A DNA stretch of 64,000 bases from Candidatus Roseilinea mizusawaensis (GCA_016841965.1 JAEANN010000042.1:113304-177303); one strand, 5' to 3'; positions 36,978-46,477 are shown, numbered from the stretch's first letter. Program-made: numbers and translations. Notes: generated from the sequence alone by a model not told the origin.

Positions 36978-38387
36978 TCATTGTTCAGCGATCAACGCAT
37001 TGGCCTCTGGCGCAATCTTGGCCATGGCCTCGCGCGGGTCGGCTTTGCCGAACACGATGTTCTGATATTCGGGATGGAACAGCCGGGTGAGCTTCGGCCA
37101 GGCCGGCGTGAGCGGGGTGATCCACATGTAGTCCAGCATCGGCACGAATTGGTCCAAGGGCGGCGCGACCTTCACCGACCGCCGCGCAGCGGGGGCCAGG
37201 TAAAAGCCGGTAGCGGCGGTCTCGCTGGGCGGCACGTCCTCTTGCACCTCGGCGCTGGTCAGATAGCGCGCCAGGTCCATCGCCGCCTGCTCCTTCACCT
37301 TGTCGCTCGTCGCTGCCACAGCAATCACGCCGATCGCGCCCACCGTCAGCCGGTTGCCGTTGACGCTGGGGAGCGGGTAGATTGCGAAGTTGATCTTGTC
37401 CGCCTTGAGTTGTGGGCTGAAGCCGGTGGCGTCCACGATCATGCCGTATTGCTTATTCTTGAAGCCGCCTTTCACGTCTGCGTCTTTCTGCGAACCGAAG
37501 TCGGGCGGCGTCACCTTGTGCACCAGCGCCAGCTCGGCAAAGCGCTTCAGGCCGGCTGCGGCCTTGTCGCTGTCAAAGCCGAATTTGCCGTCCACGATCG
37601 GGCGCACGCTGGGGTCCTCGTTCATCCACAGCCCCCAGGTGTTGATCACGCCTGGGTCAATGAAGCCGCTGAAGCCATACACCTGTTCAGCGTTGGCGCG
37701 CTGGAAGGTGAGCTTCTTGGCGGTCTCGACGAATTCATCCCATGTCCAGTCTTTCGACGGCAGCGGCACGCCCGCTTCCTGGAACACGTCCAGGTTCAGA
37801 TAGATGCCCATCGGCACCACCCACAACGGCCATGCGTAGGCTTTGCCATCTTTGAGCCGGACGGCATCGAGCGTGTTGGGCAGGATATCGGCTTTGTCGG
37901 CGTCGGTGAGATAGTCGTCAATCGGCGCGATCAGGTCATCTTTGACGAAAGCCGGCAGGCGGTCGGACGGCAGGCGCAGCACGTCAATGCCCTGGCCGCT
38001 CTGCAATGCGGTGGTGAGCTTGGTGAACCCTTCGTCGTTGGGTGGGTAGCCGGTGATCTCGACGTTGATGTCGGGGTTGTCGGCCTCAAACTGGGCGATG
38101 GCCAGGTCGAAGGGGTTGGCGAATTGATTGCCCGGCGTGTAGCCCAATACCCACAAGTTCAGCGTGCCTTTGTAGCCGCTGTTGCTCTTGCGCAAGCCAC
38201 CTTTAGGGCTAGCAGCCGGCGCCTGGGGCGCAGCAGGCGCTTCGGTAGCAGCCGGCGCCGAGGCTTCGGTCGCGGCAGGGGCTTGGGGGGCCGCCGGCGC
38301 TGTAGGGGCAACCGGGGCGGCGCAGGCGCTCAACAGCACGCTCATTGCGCCGGCCATGCGGATCAAGATTGAAACGCGCTTGTTCAT
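36978..38387 (-). CDS. Sugar ABC transporter substrate-binding lipoprotein, family 1
   Basis: 469 aa. Lipoprotein signal peptide with lipobox LLSA-C20, then an Ala/Pro/Thr/Glu-rich tether and an SBP_bac_1 fold (NLWVLGYTPGNQFANPFDLA, LTTALQSGQGIDVLRLPSDR, GFSGFIDPGVINTWGLW). ATG at 38387 starts the signal peptide; an ATG 8 codons upstream precedes the hydrophobic core by too much. Its genes sit between a NagR-like regulator and permeases, directly downstream of namZ, which makes MurNAc, anhydro-MurNAc or muropeptide sugars the best-guess ligand (inference). Confidence 0.92.
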   Translation of the reverse strand: MNKRVSILIRMAGAMSVLLSACAAPVAPTAPAAPQAPAATEASAPAATEAPAAPQAPAASPKGGLRKSNSGYKGTLNLWVLGYTPGNQFANPFDLAIAQFEADNPDINVEITGYPPNDEGFTKLTTALQSGQGIDVLRLPSDRLPAFVKDDLIAPIDDYLTDADKADILPNTLDAVRLKDGKAYAWPLWVVPMGIYLNLDVFQEAGVPLPSKDWTWDEFVETAKKLTFQRANAEQVYGFSGFIDPGVINTWGLWMNEDPSVRPIVDGKFGFDSDKAAAGLKRFAELALVHKVTPPDFGSQKDADVKGGFKNKQYGMIVDATGFSPQLKADKINFAIYPLPSVNGNRLTVGAIGVIAVAATSDKVKEQAAMDLARYLTSAEVQEDVPPSETAATGFYLAPAARRSVKVAPPLDQFVPMLDYMWITPLTPAWPKLTRLFHPEYQNIVFGKADPREAMAKIAPEANALIAEQ

Positions 38388-38418
38388 GGATTTCACACTC
38401 CTCCTCGTCATGGTGAAT

Positions 38419-39189
38419 TCAAGTGCTGGGTTCAGCCGTCAGGCTCAACTCAGCGTAGAACACGTATTTATCTCCGCGATAGTACGATTCCACGGTCTCG
38501 AACGGACAGCCGTGTTGCGAGTATGTCGTGCGATAGAGGTGCAGCACCGGGCTGCCGACAGGCACGCCCAGCACCTTCGCTGCCTCAACCGGACAGGCAA
38601 CCGCCTCCAACTGCTGTTCGGCCCGTGTGGGGATCACCCCATACTTTTGAGAGAGCAAATGGTACAGGGATTGGTTGGTCAGGTCTTCGCGCAGAATATC
38701 CCGGCATAGCGTCGCGCTCAAGTAGGCAGTCTCCACCGCCATCGGCTCGCTGTTGGCGGTGCGCAAGCGTTGCAGTAGGATCACCTGCCGATGACGAGCG
38801 TCCAAGCGCAAGCGATGGGCCACCGCCGCCGCGGCGCGCGTCATCGTCAACTGCAACACCACCGAGCCGGCCTTCTTGCCGCGCTCTTGCATGTCTTGCG
38901 TGAAGCCGGTCAGGCGCGTCAAATGCTGTGCGATGCGCGGCGGCGCAACAAACGTGCCGCGTCCCTGATCGCGCACCAAGCGGCCCTCCATCTCCAGCTC
39001 GGTCAGCGCCTGGCGGACGGTGATGCGGCTGATGCCAAAGCGCGCGCAGAGTTCCCGCTCCGAGGGCAACTGCATCCCCGGCGGCCATGCGCCGGAATCG
39101 ATTTGCGACAGAATCACCTCCTTGAGCTGGCAATACAACGGCGTGGGATCACGCTTATCCAACCTGCGGACGGATTGCCAGGTGTTCAT
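38419..39189 (-). CDS. GntR/HutC-family regulator with UTRA domain (NagR-like)
   Basis: 256-aa transcription factor. The winged helix-turn-helix (about 10-78) contains LPSERELCARFGISRITVRQ and GRLVRDQGRGTFVAPP; the UTRA effector domain (about 95-240) includes MAVETAYLSATLCRDIL and GSPVLHLYRTTYSQHGCPFE. NagR/DasR-type members respond to GlcNAc-6-P or GlcN-6-P; GlcNAc-6-P is the product expected from MurQ encoded nearby. Its own promoter (39209-39236) carries a partial NagR-type site, suggesting autoregulation. Lies between namZ and the importer. Confidence 0.92.
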   Translation of the reverse strand: MNTWQSVRRLDKRDPTPLYCQLKEVILSQIDSGAWPPGMQLPSERELCARFGISRITVRQALTELEMEGRLVRDQGRGTFVAPPRIAQHLTRLTGFTQDMQERGKKAGSVVLQLTMTRAAAAVAHRLRLDARHRQVILLQRLRTANSEPMAVETAYLSATLCRDILREDLTNQSLYHLLSQKYGVIPTRAEQQLEAVACPVEAAKVLGVPVGSPVLHLYRTTYSQHGCPFETVESYYRGDKYVFYAELSLTAEPST

Positions 39190-39190
39190 G

Positions 39191-39236
39191 ATGTCATGAC
39201 CAGTTGGTATTGTAGCCTATTGCCAGCCCTGGTCAA
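39191..39236 (-). promoter_or_regulatory. gntR promoter with NagR-type operator
   Basis: On the minus strand TTGACC (39236-39231), 16 bp, TACAAT (39214-39209). The plus-strand 12-mer ATGTCATGACCA (39191-39202) at the predicted transcript start matches 10 of 12 bases of the symmetric form TGGTCATGACCA, similar to NagR/DasR-type sites. Confidence 0.55.
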
Positions 39237-39239
39237 GCC

Positions 39240-40397
39240 TTATGCATACAGCAGGGCAAACGCGCGTTGCCGGTGAAATTCCTGCTCTGACGCGCGCCAC
39301 GGCGCAACGATCTCCGCAACCGAGGCGCCGGCTTCAAGGCCGGCGCGCGGCGCACTGGTCCCCATGAGCAAATCAAAATGCGGCGCACGGCCCTCCCAGC
39401 TCGCCGGCAAAAACGCGAAGTCGCCCGGCGCCATCATCCGACACGCCGCGACGAGGTGCAGGCCCATCCGCACCGGCGACAGCGCCTCGCGATCTATGAC
39501 ATGCGCCTGAACGCCCCGACACAACCGGCCGGCGTGCTTGCCGGCGCTGGGGATGAACTGCGCAGGCCGGAAGCGCACCCCCGGCAGGCCGAGCGCGTTC
39601 AGCGACTGCGCCAGGCCATAGGCATCCAACCATGGCGCGCCGATCAGCTCAAACGGCAGGGCGGTGCCTCGCCCTTCGGAAAGCGTGGTGCCTTCCACCA
39701 GACAAGCGCCTGGATAGACCGTCGCCGTGCTCACATGCGGCATGGCCGGCGATGGGGGCGCCCAAGGCAAACCGGTATCGTCGAACCACATCGCCCGCCG
39801 CCAGCCTTCCATCGGCACCACAGTCAGGTCGGCGCGCAGGTTACACTCCGCGTTCAGCCAGCGCGCCAACTCGCCCATCGTCATGCCGTGACGCACCGGC
39901 AACGGGGCGATGCCGACGAACGACGCAAAGCCCGGTTCGAGCAACGGGCCTTCGATGGCGAGACCGTTGATCGGGTTGGGCCGGTCCAACACGATCACCG
40001 GCAACCCGAATTCCCCGGCGGCGCTCAGCACGTGGAAGAGCGTGCTCAGATACGTGTAAAAGCGCGCGCCCACATCCTGCATGTCGAACACCAGCACATC
40101 CAAATCGTTCAACATGGCCGGCGTCGGGCGGCGCGTCTCGCCGTATAAGCTGTAGATCGGGATGCCGAAGCGGGGATGTAGGCTGTGGGCGACCGGATCG
40201 GCGTCGGCTTCCGCGCTCTCCAGGCCGTGCTCCGGCGCGAAGAGCGCCCTGAGCGCAACGCCAGACTCAACCAGCGCATCAGGCGCAGCCTGCAGGTCAG
40301 GCGTCACCGCGGCGGCATGGGTCACCAAACCCACGCGCCGACCGCGCAGGAGTTCTCCGTTTTCTCTGATCAGGCGATGTAAACCGGTGATGACCAC
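39240..40397 (-). CDS. namZ: Exo-beta-N-acetylmuramidase, NamZ family (DUF1343)
   Basis: 385 aa, the usual length. Family hallmarks: [105 protein letters not shown] and [20 protein letters not shown]. NamZ of Bacillus subtilis removes MurNAc from non-reducing ends of peptidoglycan fragments. I place the start at the GTG 40397 (VITGLHRL is where family members begin), with TATAAG ending 9 nt upstream. No signal peptide is visible, so secretion is unexplained or the enzyme works on imported fragments. Confidence 0.9.
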   Translation of the reverse strand: MVITGLHRLIRENGELLRGRRVGLVTHAAAVTPDLQAAPDALVESGVALRALFAPEHGLESAEADADPVAHSLHPRFGIPIYSLYGETRRPTPAMLNDLDVLVFDMQDVGARFYTYLSTLFHVLSAAGEFGLPVIVLDRPNPINGLAIEGPLLEPGFASFVGIAPLPVRHGMTMGELARWLNAECNLRADLTVVPMEGWRRAMWFDDTGLPWAPPSPAMPHVSTATVYPGACLVEGTTLSEGRGTALPFELIGAPWLDAYGLAQSLNALGLPGVRFRPAQFIPSAGKHAGRLCRGVQAHVIDREALSPVRMGLHLVAACRMMAPGDFAFLPASWEGRAPHFDLLMGTSAPRAGLEAGASVAEIVAPWRASEQEFHRQRAFALLYA

Positions 40398-40438
40398 AGC
40401 AAAATACTTATACCCCAATCCATCTTGCAGGCTAGAAT
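40385..40438. promoter_or_regulatory. Divergent promoters and candidate operator between namZ and anmK-murQ
   Basis: TATAAG (minus strand, 40412-40407) ends 9 nt before the namZ GTG; TAGAAT (plus strand, 40433-40438) ends 7 nt before the anmK-murQ ATG. CGGTGATGACCA (40385-40396) matches the symmetric NagR-type 12-mer TGGTCATGACCA at 10 positions and sits at the namZ start. One regulator could control both directions. Confidence 0.5.
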
Positions 40439-40445
40439 GTCGCCC

Positions 40446-42554
40446 ATGCTTGTTCTAGGTCTGATGTCCGGCACGTCGGCCGATGGGATTGACGCCGCCC
40501 TGGTCGAGCTGAGCGGCGCGCCGCCCCAGTTGAGCTGGCGCATCCTTCAACTGAGTTCGACGCCCTACCCACCTGATCTGCGCGATGAGCTGTTCGCCTG
40601 CTTCCGCCCGGAAACCGGCACAGTGGATCGGCTGTGTGCGTTGAACTTCGCCCTGGGCCGCGCGTTCGCCGATGCAGCGCTGGCTTGCATTCACGCCGCC
40701 GGCCTGCAACCCGGCGACGTTCACCTCATCGGCAGCCACGGTCAGACGCTTTGGCATATCCCGGCCGGCGCGCACGCCTCAACATTGCAACTGGGCGAAG
40801 CCGCCGTGATCGCCGAAGCGACCGGCATCCCCGTCGTCAGCAACTTTCGCGCGCGCGACATGGCCGCCGGCGGTCAGGGCGCCCCGCTCGTGGCCTACGT
40901 GGACGCGCTGCTGTTCAGCGATGCCGCGCTCACCCGCACGGCGCTCAACATCGGCGGCATCGCCAACTTCACCTACCTTCCTGCGCGCAACACATCGAGC
41001 GCCGGCGCGCCGCAGGAGCGCGACGCCGCACAAGCGTTCGCCTTCGACACCGGCCCCGGCAACATGCTGATTGACGACGCCGTGCGGCGGCTGACCGACG
41101 GCGCACAAAGCTACGACCGCGACGGGACGCTCGCCGCGCGCGGTCGCGTGCACACGGGGCTGCTCGCCGAATTGATGGCGCATCCCTACCTCGCACAGCG
41201 CCCGCCGAAGACCACCGGCCGCGAGATGTTCGGCGCCCCCTTCGGCGCACAGGTGTGGGCGCGCGGCATGGCGCTCGGCCTAAGTGGAGAAGACATCATC
41301 GCGACACTCACCATGTTCACCGCCGCCTCAATCGCCCAGGCGCATCGCGACTTCCTGCCGCAGCTCCCCGACGAGGTGATCGTCTCCGGCGGCGGCGCGC
41401 GCAACGCAACGCTTGTGCGCTTCTTGTCACAAGCGCTCGCGCCGGCCCGCGTGCGCCTATCGGATGAACTGGGCATGCCGGCCGAGGCCAAGGAGGCCAT
41501 CGCCTTCGCCGTGCTGGCCTACGAAACCTGGCATGGACGACCCGGCAACCTGCCCGCCGCGACGGGTGCGCGGCATCCGGTGGTGCTCGGCAGCATCACG
41601 CCCGGCCGCCTGACGGCCCCAGACAAGCCGGCCCATCCGGCCGAGGCCGTGACCGAAGCGGTGAATCCGGCCACGCGCGACATTGATCGGCGCAGCACGC
41701 TGGAGATCGTGGACGCAATCAACGCCGAGGACCGGCGCGTGGCCGAAGCCGTCGCCACGCAGCGCTTGGCGATGGCTCAAGCGATTGACGCCATCGCTGC
41801 GCGCATGCAACAGGGCGGGCGGTTGATCTACGTCGGGGCCGGCACGTCGGGCCGGCTGGGCGTGCTGGACGCCAGCGAGATGCCCCCAACCTACAATGCG
41901 CCGCCGACGCAGGTGATGGGGCTAATTGCAGGCGGGCGGGCAGCCTTGACCGCCTCGATTGAAGGCGCAGAGGACGACGCCGAACAGGGACGCGCCGACA
42001 TCGCCGCCGTCGGCGTCGGCCTGCGCGACTGCGTCATGGGCATCGCCGCCAGCGGTCGCACGCCCTATGTGCTGGGCGCACTGGCCGAGGCCAAAGCGCG
42101 CGGCGCGCTCACGCTGGGGCTGACCTGTAACCCCGACACGCCGCTGCACCGCGCCGCCGACATGGTGATCGCCCCCGTGGTTGGGCCGGAGGTCATCAGC
42201 GGCTCCACCCGCATGAAAGCCGGCACTGCCACCAAGATGGTGCTGAACACCATCAGCACCGGCGTGATGATCAAGCTCGGCAAAACCTTCGGCAACCTCA
42301 TGGTGGACTTGCAAGCCACCAACCACAAGCTGCGCGAGCGCGCCCGGCGCATTGTGGCCCAAGCCTGCGGCCTCTCGCCGGAGGCGGCAACAGACCTGCT
42401 GGCCCGCTGCAATGGCGAGGTCAAAACGGCGATCGTGGCGCACCTGGCACAGGTTTCACCCGAGGCCGCCCGCTTGCGCCTGGCAGAGGCCCACGGCAAC
42501 GTACACCAGGCAATCGAAAATAAGAAGATGCCTTACGGTGGACAGTCGCGTTGA
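40446..42554 (+). CDS. Fusion of anhydro-MurNAc kinase (AnmK) and MurNAc-6-P etherase (MurQ)
   Basis: 702 aa carrying two consecutive enzymes. AnmK (about 1-385): [62 protein letters not shown]; it hydrolyses and phosphorylates 1,6-anhydro-MurNAc to MurNAc-6-P. MurQ (about 400-695): [75 protein letters not shown]; it cleaves lactate from MurNAc-6-P giving GlcNAc-6-P. The catalytic Glu residues of MurQ ([14 protein letters not shown]) are intact. Leaderless start: TAGAAT ends 7 nt before ATG 40446. The fusion channels two successive recycling steps. Confidence 0.95.
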   Translation: MLVLGLMSGTSADGIDAALVELSGAPPQLSWRILQLSSTPYPPDLRDELFACFRPETGTVDRLCALNFALGRAFADAALACIHAAGLQPGDVHLIGSHGQTLWHIPAGAHASTLQLGEAAVIAEATGIPVVSNFRARDMAAGGQGAPLVAYVDALLFSDAALTRTALNIGGIANFTYLPARNTSSAGAPQERDAAQAFAFDTGPGNMLIDDAVRRLTDGAQSYDRDGTLAARGRVHTGLLAELMAHPYLAQRPPKTTGREMFGAPFGAQVWARGMALGLSGEDIIATLTMFTAASIAQAHRDFLPQLPDEVIVSGGGARNATLVRFLSQALAPARVRLSDELGMPAEAKEAIAFAVLAYETWHGRPGNLPAATGARHPVVLGSITPGRLTAPDKPAHPAEAVTEAVNPATRDIDRRSTLEIVDAINAEDRRVAEAVATQRLAMAQAIDAIAARMQQGGRLIYVGAGTSGRLGVLDASEMPPTYNAPPTQVMGLIAGGRAALTASIEGAEDDAEQGRADIAAVGVGLRDCVMGIAASGRTPYVLGALAEAKARGALTLGLTCNPDTPLHRAADMVIAPVVGPEVISGSTRMKAGTATKMVLNTISTGVMIKLGKTFGNLMVDLQATNHKLRERARRIVAQACGLSPEAATDLLARCNGEVKTAIVAHLAQVSPEAARLRLAEAHGNVHQAIENKKMPYGGQSR

Positions 42555-42764
42555 GCGAGCAAAGACGACGGCTTAGCGACAGAGGCTGGATGTCGTCGGG
42601 CAAATCGCTGTGGTTAAAGCCTGGCGTGATTGCCTGAAACAGTAAGCACTGTACTCACCTAGCAAATTTGCCATGCGCTGTCTGCCAGAGGTCAACACAC
42701 AAGCATCCCAGTAGACCTTGTCCGTAGCAGGCGTATTGCTCGGTGTGCTGGACTTTGGCACAGG

Positions 42765-45038
42765 TCATGCCGGATCGAGCACATAGCGCGTGCCGGCGCC
42801 TTTGCCGATCTGCCGCACCAGGCCGGCCTCGGCCAGTCGCACCAGATGCTTGGATGCCGTTGCCAGGCCGACGCCGCAGGCTTCGGCGTAGACGCTTTTG
42901 CTGATCTGACCATCCTGCAACAAGCGGCGCACGGCATGGCGCAGGGACGCTTCAGACAGACGTGTTGCCTGATGCCAGGCTCGCGCCAGGCGCTCTTCTG
43001 CCGTGTGTGATTGTTCGAATGTCTGGCGCAGCGCGTCGATCTGGCCGGCAAAGGCATCCCGCAGATTGTGCCTGTCACACAGGCGCAGGGCTTCTTCGCG
43101 CTCCTGAGCGCTGATGGACAGATAGGCCTGGGCAATGGCCAGGTGCGCTTTGATCCGCTCGGCAGGCAGTGGGTCTCCCTGCAAGATGGCGCGATTGCGC
43201 TCGATCTCCGTCATCTCCGCGTAGTGGGCGGCCTGCTCCTGGGGCAAAATGCGGTGCTCGGCATAGTCTCGGGTTCCGCCCAGCAATTCAGCTTTCAGCT
43301 TGCGCGCGCTCTCGATGTACACGGGAAAACCTTCCGGCGCCCAGGCGGCCACGGCGGCCTCGACGTGTCGATCGCCCTGTCGCTCATCGTCCGGATCGCC
43401 GGCGAGCACATACCGCGTATAGTGCGCCTCAGCCAGGTTGTAGTGCGCGCGACCGATATGGAGTTGCAGTCCCATCCTGTCACTGATCTCCAGCGCCTGC
43501 TGATACTGGTCGATGGCCGATGCGTAATCCTTGAGCCAAAAGTAGCACGCACCGAGATTGAGGTGCGCGCCGGCAATGTGTTCCGGGTCAACGCTCACGG
43601 CGCCGGCCATCTGGAGCACCCGCCGGTAGTACTCCATGGCCCGCTCATAGCGCTTCATGTCGTTGTAGATGACGCCCAGATTGATGTAGGTCTTCAGCAT
43701 CCCCTGCTGGTCACCCAGCCGTTCGTAGATGTTCAGCGCGCGCTGTTTGTATTCGAGAGCCAGCTCATACGCGCCGGCACGCCGCCAGTACTCGCCCCAT
43801 GCCTGCTGCAATAGCGCCGCTGTATCGTCTGTCTGTGCAGAGAGCGGCCCCTCGGCCTTTTCCAGCAGTGACTTGGCGCGCGGATCGTTGCGCAGGGTAT
43901 ATAGCCAGGCGAGCTTGACCAGTGTGTCGGCATAGGCCGCGCCGGCATCAGGGTGCTCGGCCGCATCCTGGCTGCGAGACAGGAACTCCAGACTATCTTG
44001 GTAGCAGGCAAAGGCGCGATCGGTGTCGCGCGGCTCGTAGTATTTGCCCAGATGGCTGTATACGATGCCGAGACTGGTTGCATCGTCTGAATCGGATGCA
44101 ATGCGCAGTGCCTGCTCGTAGGCTTGCACTTCCAGATCGGGATGATTGCGCACCCGGCAGACAGCCCCGATTGCCAGTTGAATCTCGATGTGTTCGCGTT
44201 GTGAGAGGGTGGCATCGGAGCTTAGGGCCTCCAACTCGGCATCCAGGCCCGGCTGGCGCGAGATGGCAACCAGATGCAGTTGGATCAACTTGAGCGCAGC
44301 GGCCACATCGCCGGCGGCGCGCCAGTGCCACAACGCCGCCAGATAGTCATCGGCGCGTGCCGCCAGTGCCGCCTGTTGGGTGTGCCAGGCGCGCCGGGAC
44401 TCGGCGTTGTCCAGCCCCACCCGGCGATACACCTCGCCCCGGATAAATGCTTGCAGGCCGGCGCTGTGCCGGCCGTCCTGAACCTGCTCTGCAAATATCT
44501 GCGCCAGGCGTCGTTTGGCGGTGTTGAGCAGGCGGTAGAAACTGCTCGAACCGATGCCCCACAGGCCACACAGCGTTTCCCGCGCCCGCTCGCGGCGCCG
44601 GCGATAATAGTGATCGGGAAAGTCGGGCGCTTCCAGAAAACCGTAGTGGCACATCAGCGTCAGCGCCGGTCTCCAACTGGCGTGTTCAAGCCAGCACAGG
44701 CGCTCGATGGGCGCATTCAACGGGGCGCGATCGGGGCGCAGGCTGGTCACACCCCAACGCAGGACAAGCTCCGCGATGCTGCTGTCAGATGGCGCAAAAG
44801 CATTTCCGGCGACGATGCGCGCCGGGCGGAAGAGGGTTTCGAGAAACTGACGTTCCTCGTCGTCAGAGGGAGCGAGCCATTCGCCGGCGACGTTGCCGTT
44901 GCGATAGGCGTCGAGCATCTTGTCCAGGCAGGGTCTGGCTGGCGCGCCCGCCGGCGTGTGCGTGGCCGGTGCGTCCTCATCATGCTCGCGCGCTGCAGCG
45001 CACGCTCCAGCGTGCGCTGCAGATGCTGTCGTGGCCAT
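42765..45038 (-). CDS. TPR-rich protein with C-terminal winged helix
   Basis: 757-aa cytoplasmic protein. About residues 60-230 form a unique helical N-terminal domain; about 240-600 contain TPR repeats (LKTYINLGVIYNDMKRYERA, AHLNLGACYFWLKDYASAID); the end (about 700-757) is a winged helix like MarR/ArsR: SKSVYAEACGVGLATASKHL then LVRLAEAGLVRQIGKGAG. No ATPase motif is seen, unlike MalT/STAND regulators. It may be a repeat-regulated transcription factor for the neighbouring glycosidase genes. TACAAT (minus, 45081-45076) and GGAGG precede the ATG at 45038. Confidence 0.82.
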   Translation of the reverse strand: MATTASAAHAGACAAAREHDEDAPATHTPAGAPARPCLDKMLDAYRNGNVAGEWLAPSDDEERQFLETLFRPARIVAGNAFAPSDSSIAELVLRWGVTSLRPDRAPLNAPIERLCWLEHASWRPALTLMCHYGFLEAPDFPDHYYRRRRERARETLCGLWGIGSSSFYRLLNTAKRRLAQIFAEQVQDGRHSAGLQAFIRGEVYRRVGLDNAESRRAWHTQQAALAARADDYLAALWHWRAAGDVAAALKLIQLHLVAISRQPGLDAELEALSSDATLSQREHIEIQLAIGAVCRVRNHPDLEVQAYEQALRIASDSDDATSLGIVYSHLGKYYEPRDTDRAFACYQDSLEFLSRSQDAAEHPDAGAAYADTLVKLAWLYTLRNDPRAKSLLEKAEGPLSAQTDDTAALLQQAWGEYWRRAGAYELALEYKQRALNIYERLGDQQGMLKTYINLGVIYNDMKRYERAMEYYRRVLQMAGAVSVDPEHIAGAHLNLGACYFWLKDYASAIDQYQQALEISDRMGLQLHIGRAHYNLAEAHYTRYVLAGDPDDERQGDRHVEAAVAAWAPEGFPVYIESARKLKAELLGGTRDYAEHRILPQEQAAHYAEMTEIERNRAILQGDPLPAERIKAHLAIAQAYLSISAQEREEALRLCDRHNLRDAFAGQIDALRQTFEQSHTAEERLARAWHQATRLSEASLRHAVRRLLQDGQISKSVYAEACGVGLATASKHLVRLAEAGLVRQIGKGAGTRYVLDPA

Positions 45039-45261
45039 ACTTCAACCTCCAGCGAAGCCGACCCGAGGCAGCGCTATTGTAAATCGTCCAACTATCGTCT
45101 ATGGCCTATGCCGGCGGGGCCTGGCCCGTCTGCGTAGGAATGGGAGGCGCTTTCTGATGTATCGAGCAGAGGCGCTCATTCACATCAAACCCGGCGCCGG
45201 CGCAACAGGGCACACAAGCTGGGTGGGCTGTTGAGCGGGTGAGCGTGGGTTGAGGCACGAA

Positions 45262-45293
45262 GCCCGCCGGGAGGATTCGATCTCCCGACGGGC
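45262..45293 (-). terminator. Hairpin after the alpha-galactosidase gene, tRNA-minihelix-like
   Basis: 12-bp stem (45262-45273 with 45282-45293) and 8-nt loop ATCGAATC on the minus strand. One position pairs only as G-U in the minus-strand RNA (C-A on the other strand), so it belongs to the alpha-galactosidase transcript. There is no good U-tract. Stem and loop resemble a tRNA acceptor/T-arm minihelix. Confidence 0.6.
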
Positions 45294-45303
45294 GTGGTTT
45301 GAG

Positions 45304-46431
45304 TCAACGCAGCGGTGTGATCGTGACGAGCGCCACATCATGCCGGTCGACGCGGGTGGTGAAGCTACCGCTGAAGACGCCCAGTTCTTCGCCGCGCCAC
45401 ACATCGCGCACGCGGCAGGGTCGATTCTCGATCAGGCCCAGCGCCTCCCAGGCCACCATGACCAGCCGGCCATTGCGCTCGCCGAGGTTGAACAGCCCAA
45501 CGGCAATCGACCCATCCTCCAACGGCTTGGCCCATACCGAAGCCACTTCTGGGCCATGGCTGATGGCGCCGACATGATAGGCCTGACGGCCCAGCGCATC
45601 TTGATTGATGGCAATCGCCTCTTTGTTCATCAGGATAGCGCGCGTGGCGGCGTTCATCTGCCGCACATCGCAGCCGATCATCAGGGGCGCAGCCAGCAGG
45701 CACCACAGGCTGAAGTGGCTGCGATATTCGGCGTCGGTGCAGCCGCCCTGCGCGGCGTTGCCTTTGCCGTACATGCCGACTACCAGCATGTCCGGGTCGT
45801 TCCAGTGGCCCGGCCCGGCGTAAGCATCCAGGCCGATCTGGCGCCGAAAGCCAATGTCGAGAATCGATTGCCACGAGTCTGCGATGTCGCCGGTGGTGCG
45901 CCACATGTGTCCGCCGACCTGGGCGCCCCACTCCCAGGGCTTGTGGGTGCCCCATTCACAGATGCTAAACACGATGGGCCGGCCGGTTGCGCGCAACGCC
46001 TGACCCATGCGCCGGTATAGCGACGGGCCGCTGATGCCTGGCGGGGCATAGCAGAAGTCGTACTTGAGGAAGTCCACGCCCCATTCGGCGAACGTTTGCG
46101 CGTCGACCTCTTCGTAGCCATAGCTGGCCGGCTTGCCGGCGCAGGTGTGGCTGCCGGCGCACGAGTAGATGCCGAACTTCAGACCCTTGCTGTGTGCATA
46201 GTCGGCCAGCGGCTTGATGCCGTTAGGAAACTTGACGGGGTCCCAGGTCAGCCGGCCGTCGACGCGCGCATCGGCTTCCCACAAATCGTCAATGACGATG
46301 TATTCGTAGCCGGCCGCCTTCAGCCCTGCGCGCTCGAAGGTGTCAATCGTTTCCAGTACCACGCTCGCGTCGATATCCGGGCCGAAGGTGTTCCAACTGT
46401 TCCAGCCCATGGGAGGAGTTTGTGCCAGCAT
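45304..46431 (-). CDS. GH27 alpha-galactosidase
   Basis: 375 aa, removes terminal alpha-galactose from oligosaccharides. GH27 signatures: PPMGWNSWNTFGPDIDASVV, IVIDDLWEADARV, DFLKYDFCYAPPG with the nucleophile Asp, and the acid/base region around GPGHWNDPDMLVVGMYG; a C-terminal beta-sandwich ends in VALVTITPLR. No signal peptide, so cytoplasmic, implying imported substrates. AAGGAA lies upstream of the ATG at 46431. Its upstream region is shared with the divergent esterase gene. Confidence 0.94.
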   Translation of the reverse strand: MLAQTPPMGWNSWNTFGPDIDASVVLETIDTFERAGLKAAGYEYIVIDDLWEADARVDGRLTWDPVKFPNGIKPLADYAHSKGLKFGIYSCAGSHTCAGKPASYGYEEVDAQTFAEWGVDFLKYDFCYAPPGISGPSLYRRMGQALRATGRPIVFSICEWGTHKPWEWGAQVGGHMWRTTGDIADSWQSILDIGFRRQIGLDAYAGPGHWNDPDMLVVGMYGKGNAAQGGCTDAEYRSHFSLWCLLAAPLMIGCDVRQMNAATRAILMNKEAIAINQDALGRQAYHVGAISHGPEVASVWAKPLEDGSIAVGLFNLGERNGRLVMVAWEALGLIENRPCRVRDVWRGEELGVFSGSFTTRVDRHDVALVTITPLR

Positions 46432-46465
46432 ATCTTTGATTCCTTGTTTGTAGACACGTGTTCAT

Positions 46466-46477
46466 CAAACGTGTTTG
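46466..46477. promoter_or_regulatory. Candidate operator in the alpha-galactosidase/esterase divergent region
   Basis: CAAACGTGTTTG: 5-bp arms CAAAC/GTTTG around a GT centre, the size and form of a LacI-family half-site pair. A related ACGTGTT occurs 12 bp upstream. Position 35-46 nt before the alpha-galactosidase ATG would suit repression. Confidence 0.35.

Noticed and set aside
35256..38372. Open frames of 553 and 463 codons antisense to the ABC importer genes
   Set aside because: His/Arg/Gln-rich low-complexity translations, typical of reverse-complement codon bias; the minus-strand genes are well supported.
45262..45293. tRNA gene
   Set aside because: Only an acceptor/T-arm-like helix exists; no D-arm, anticodon arm or CCA context is present.
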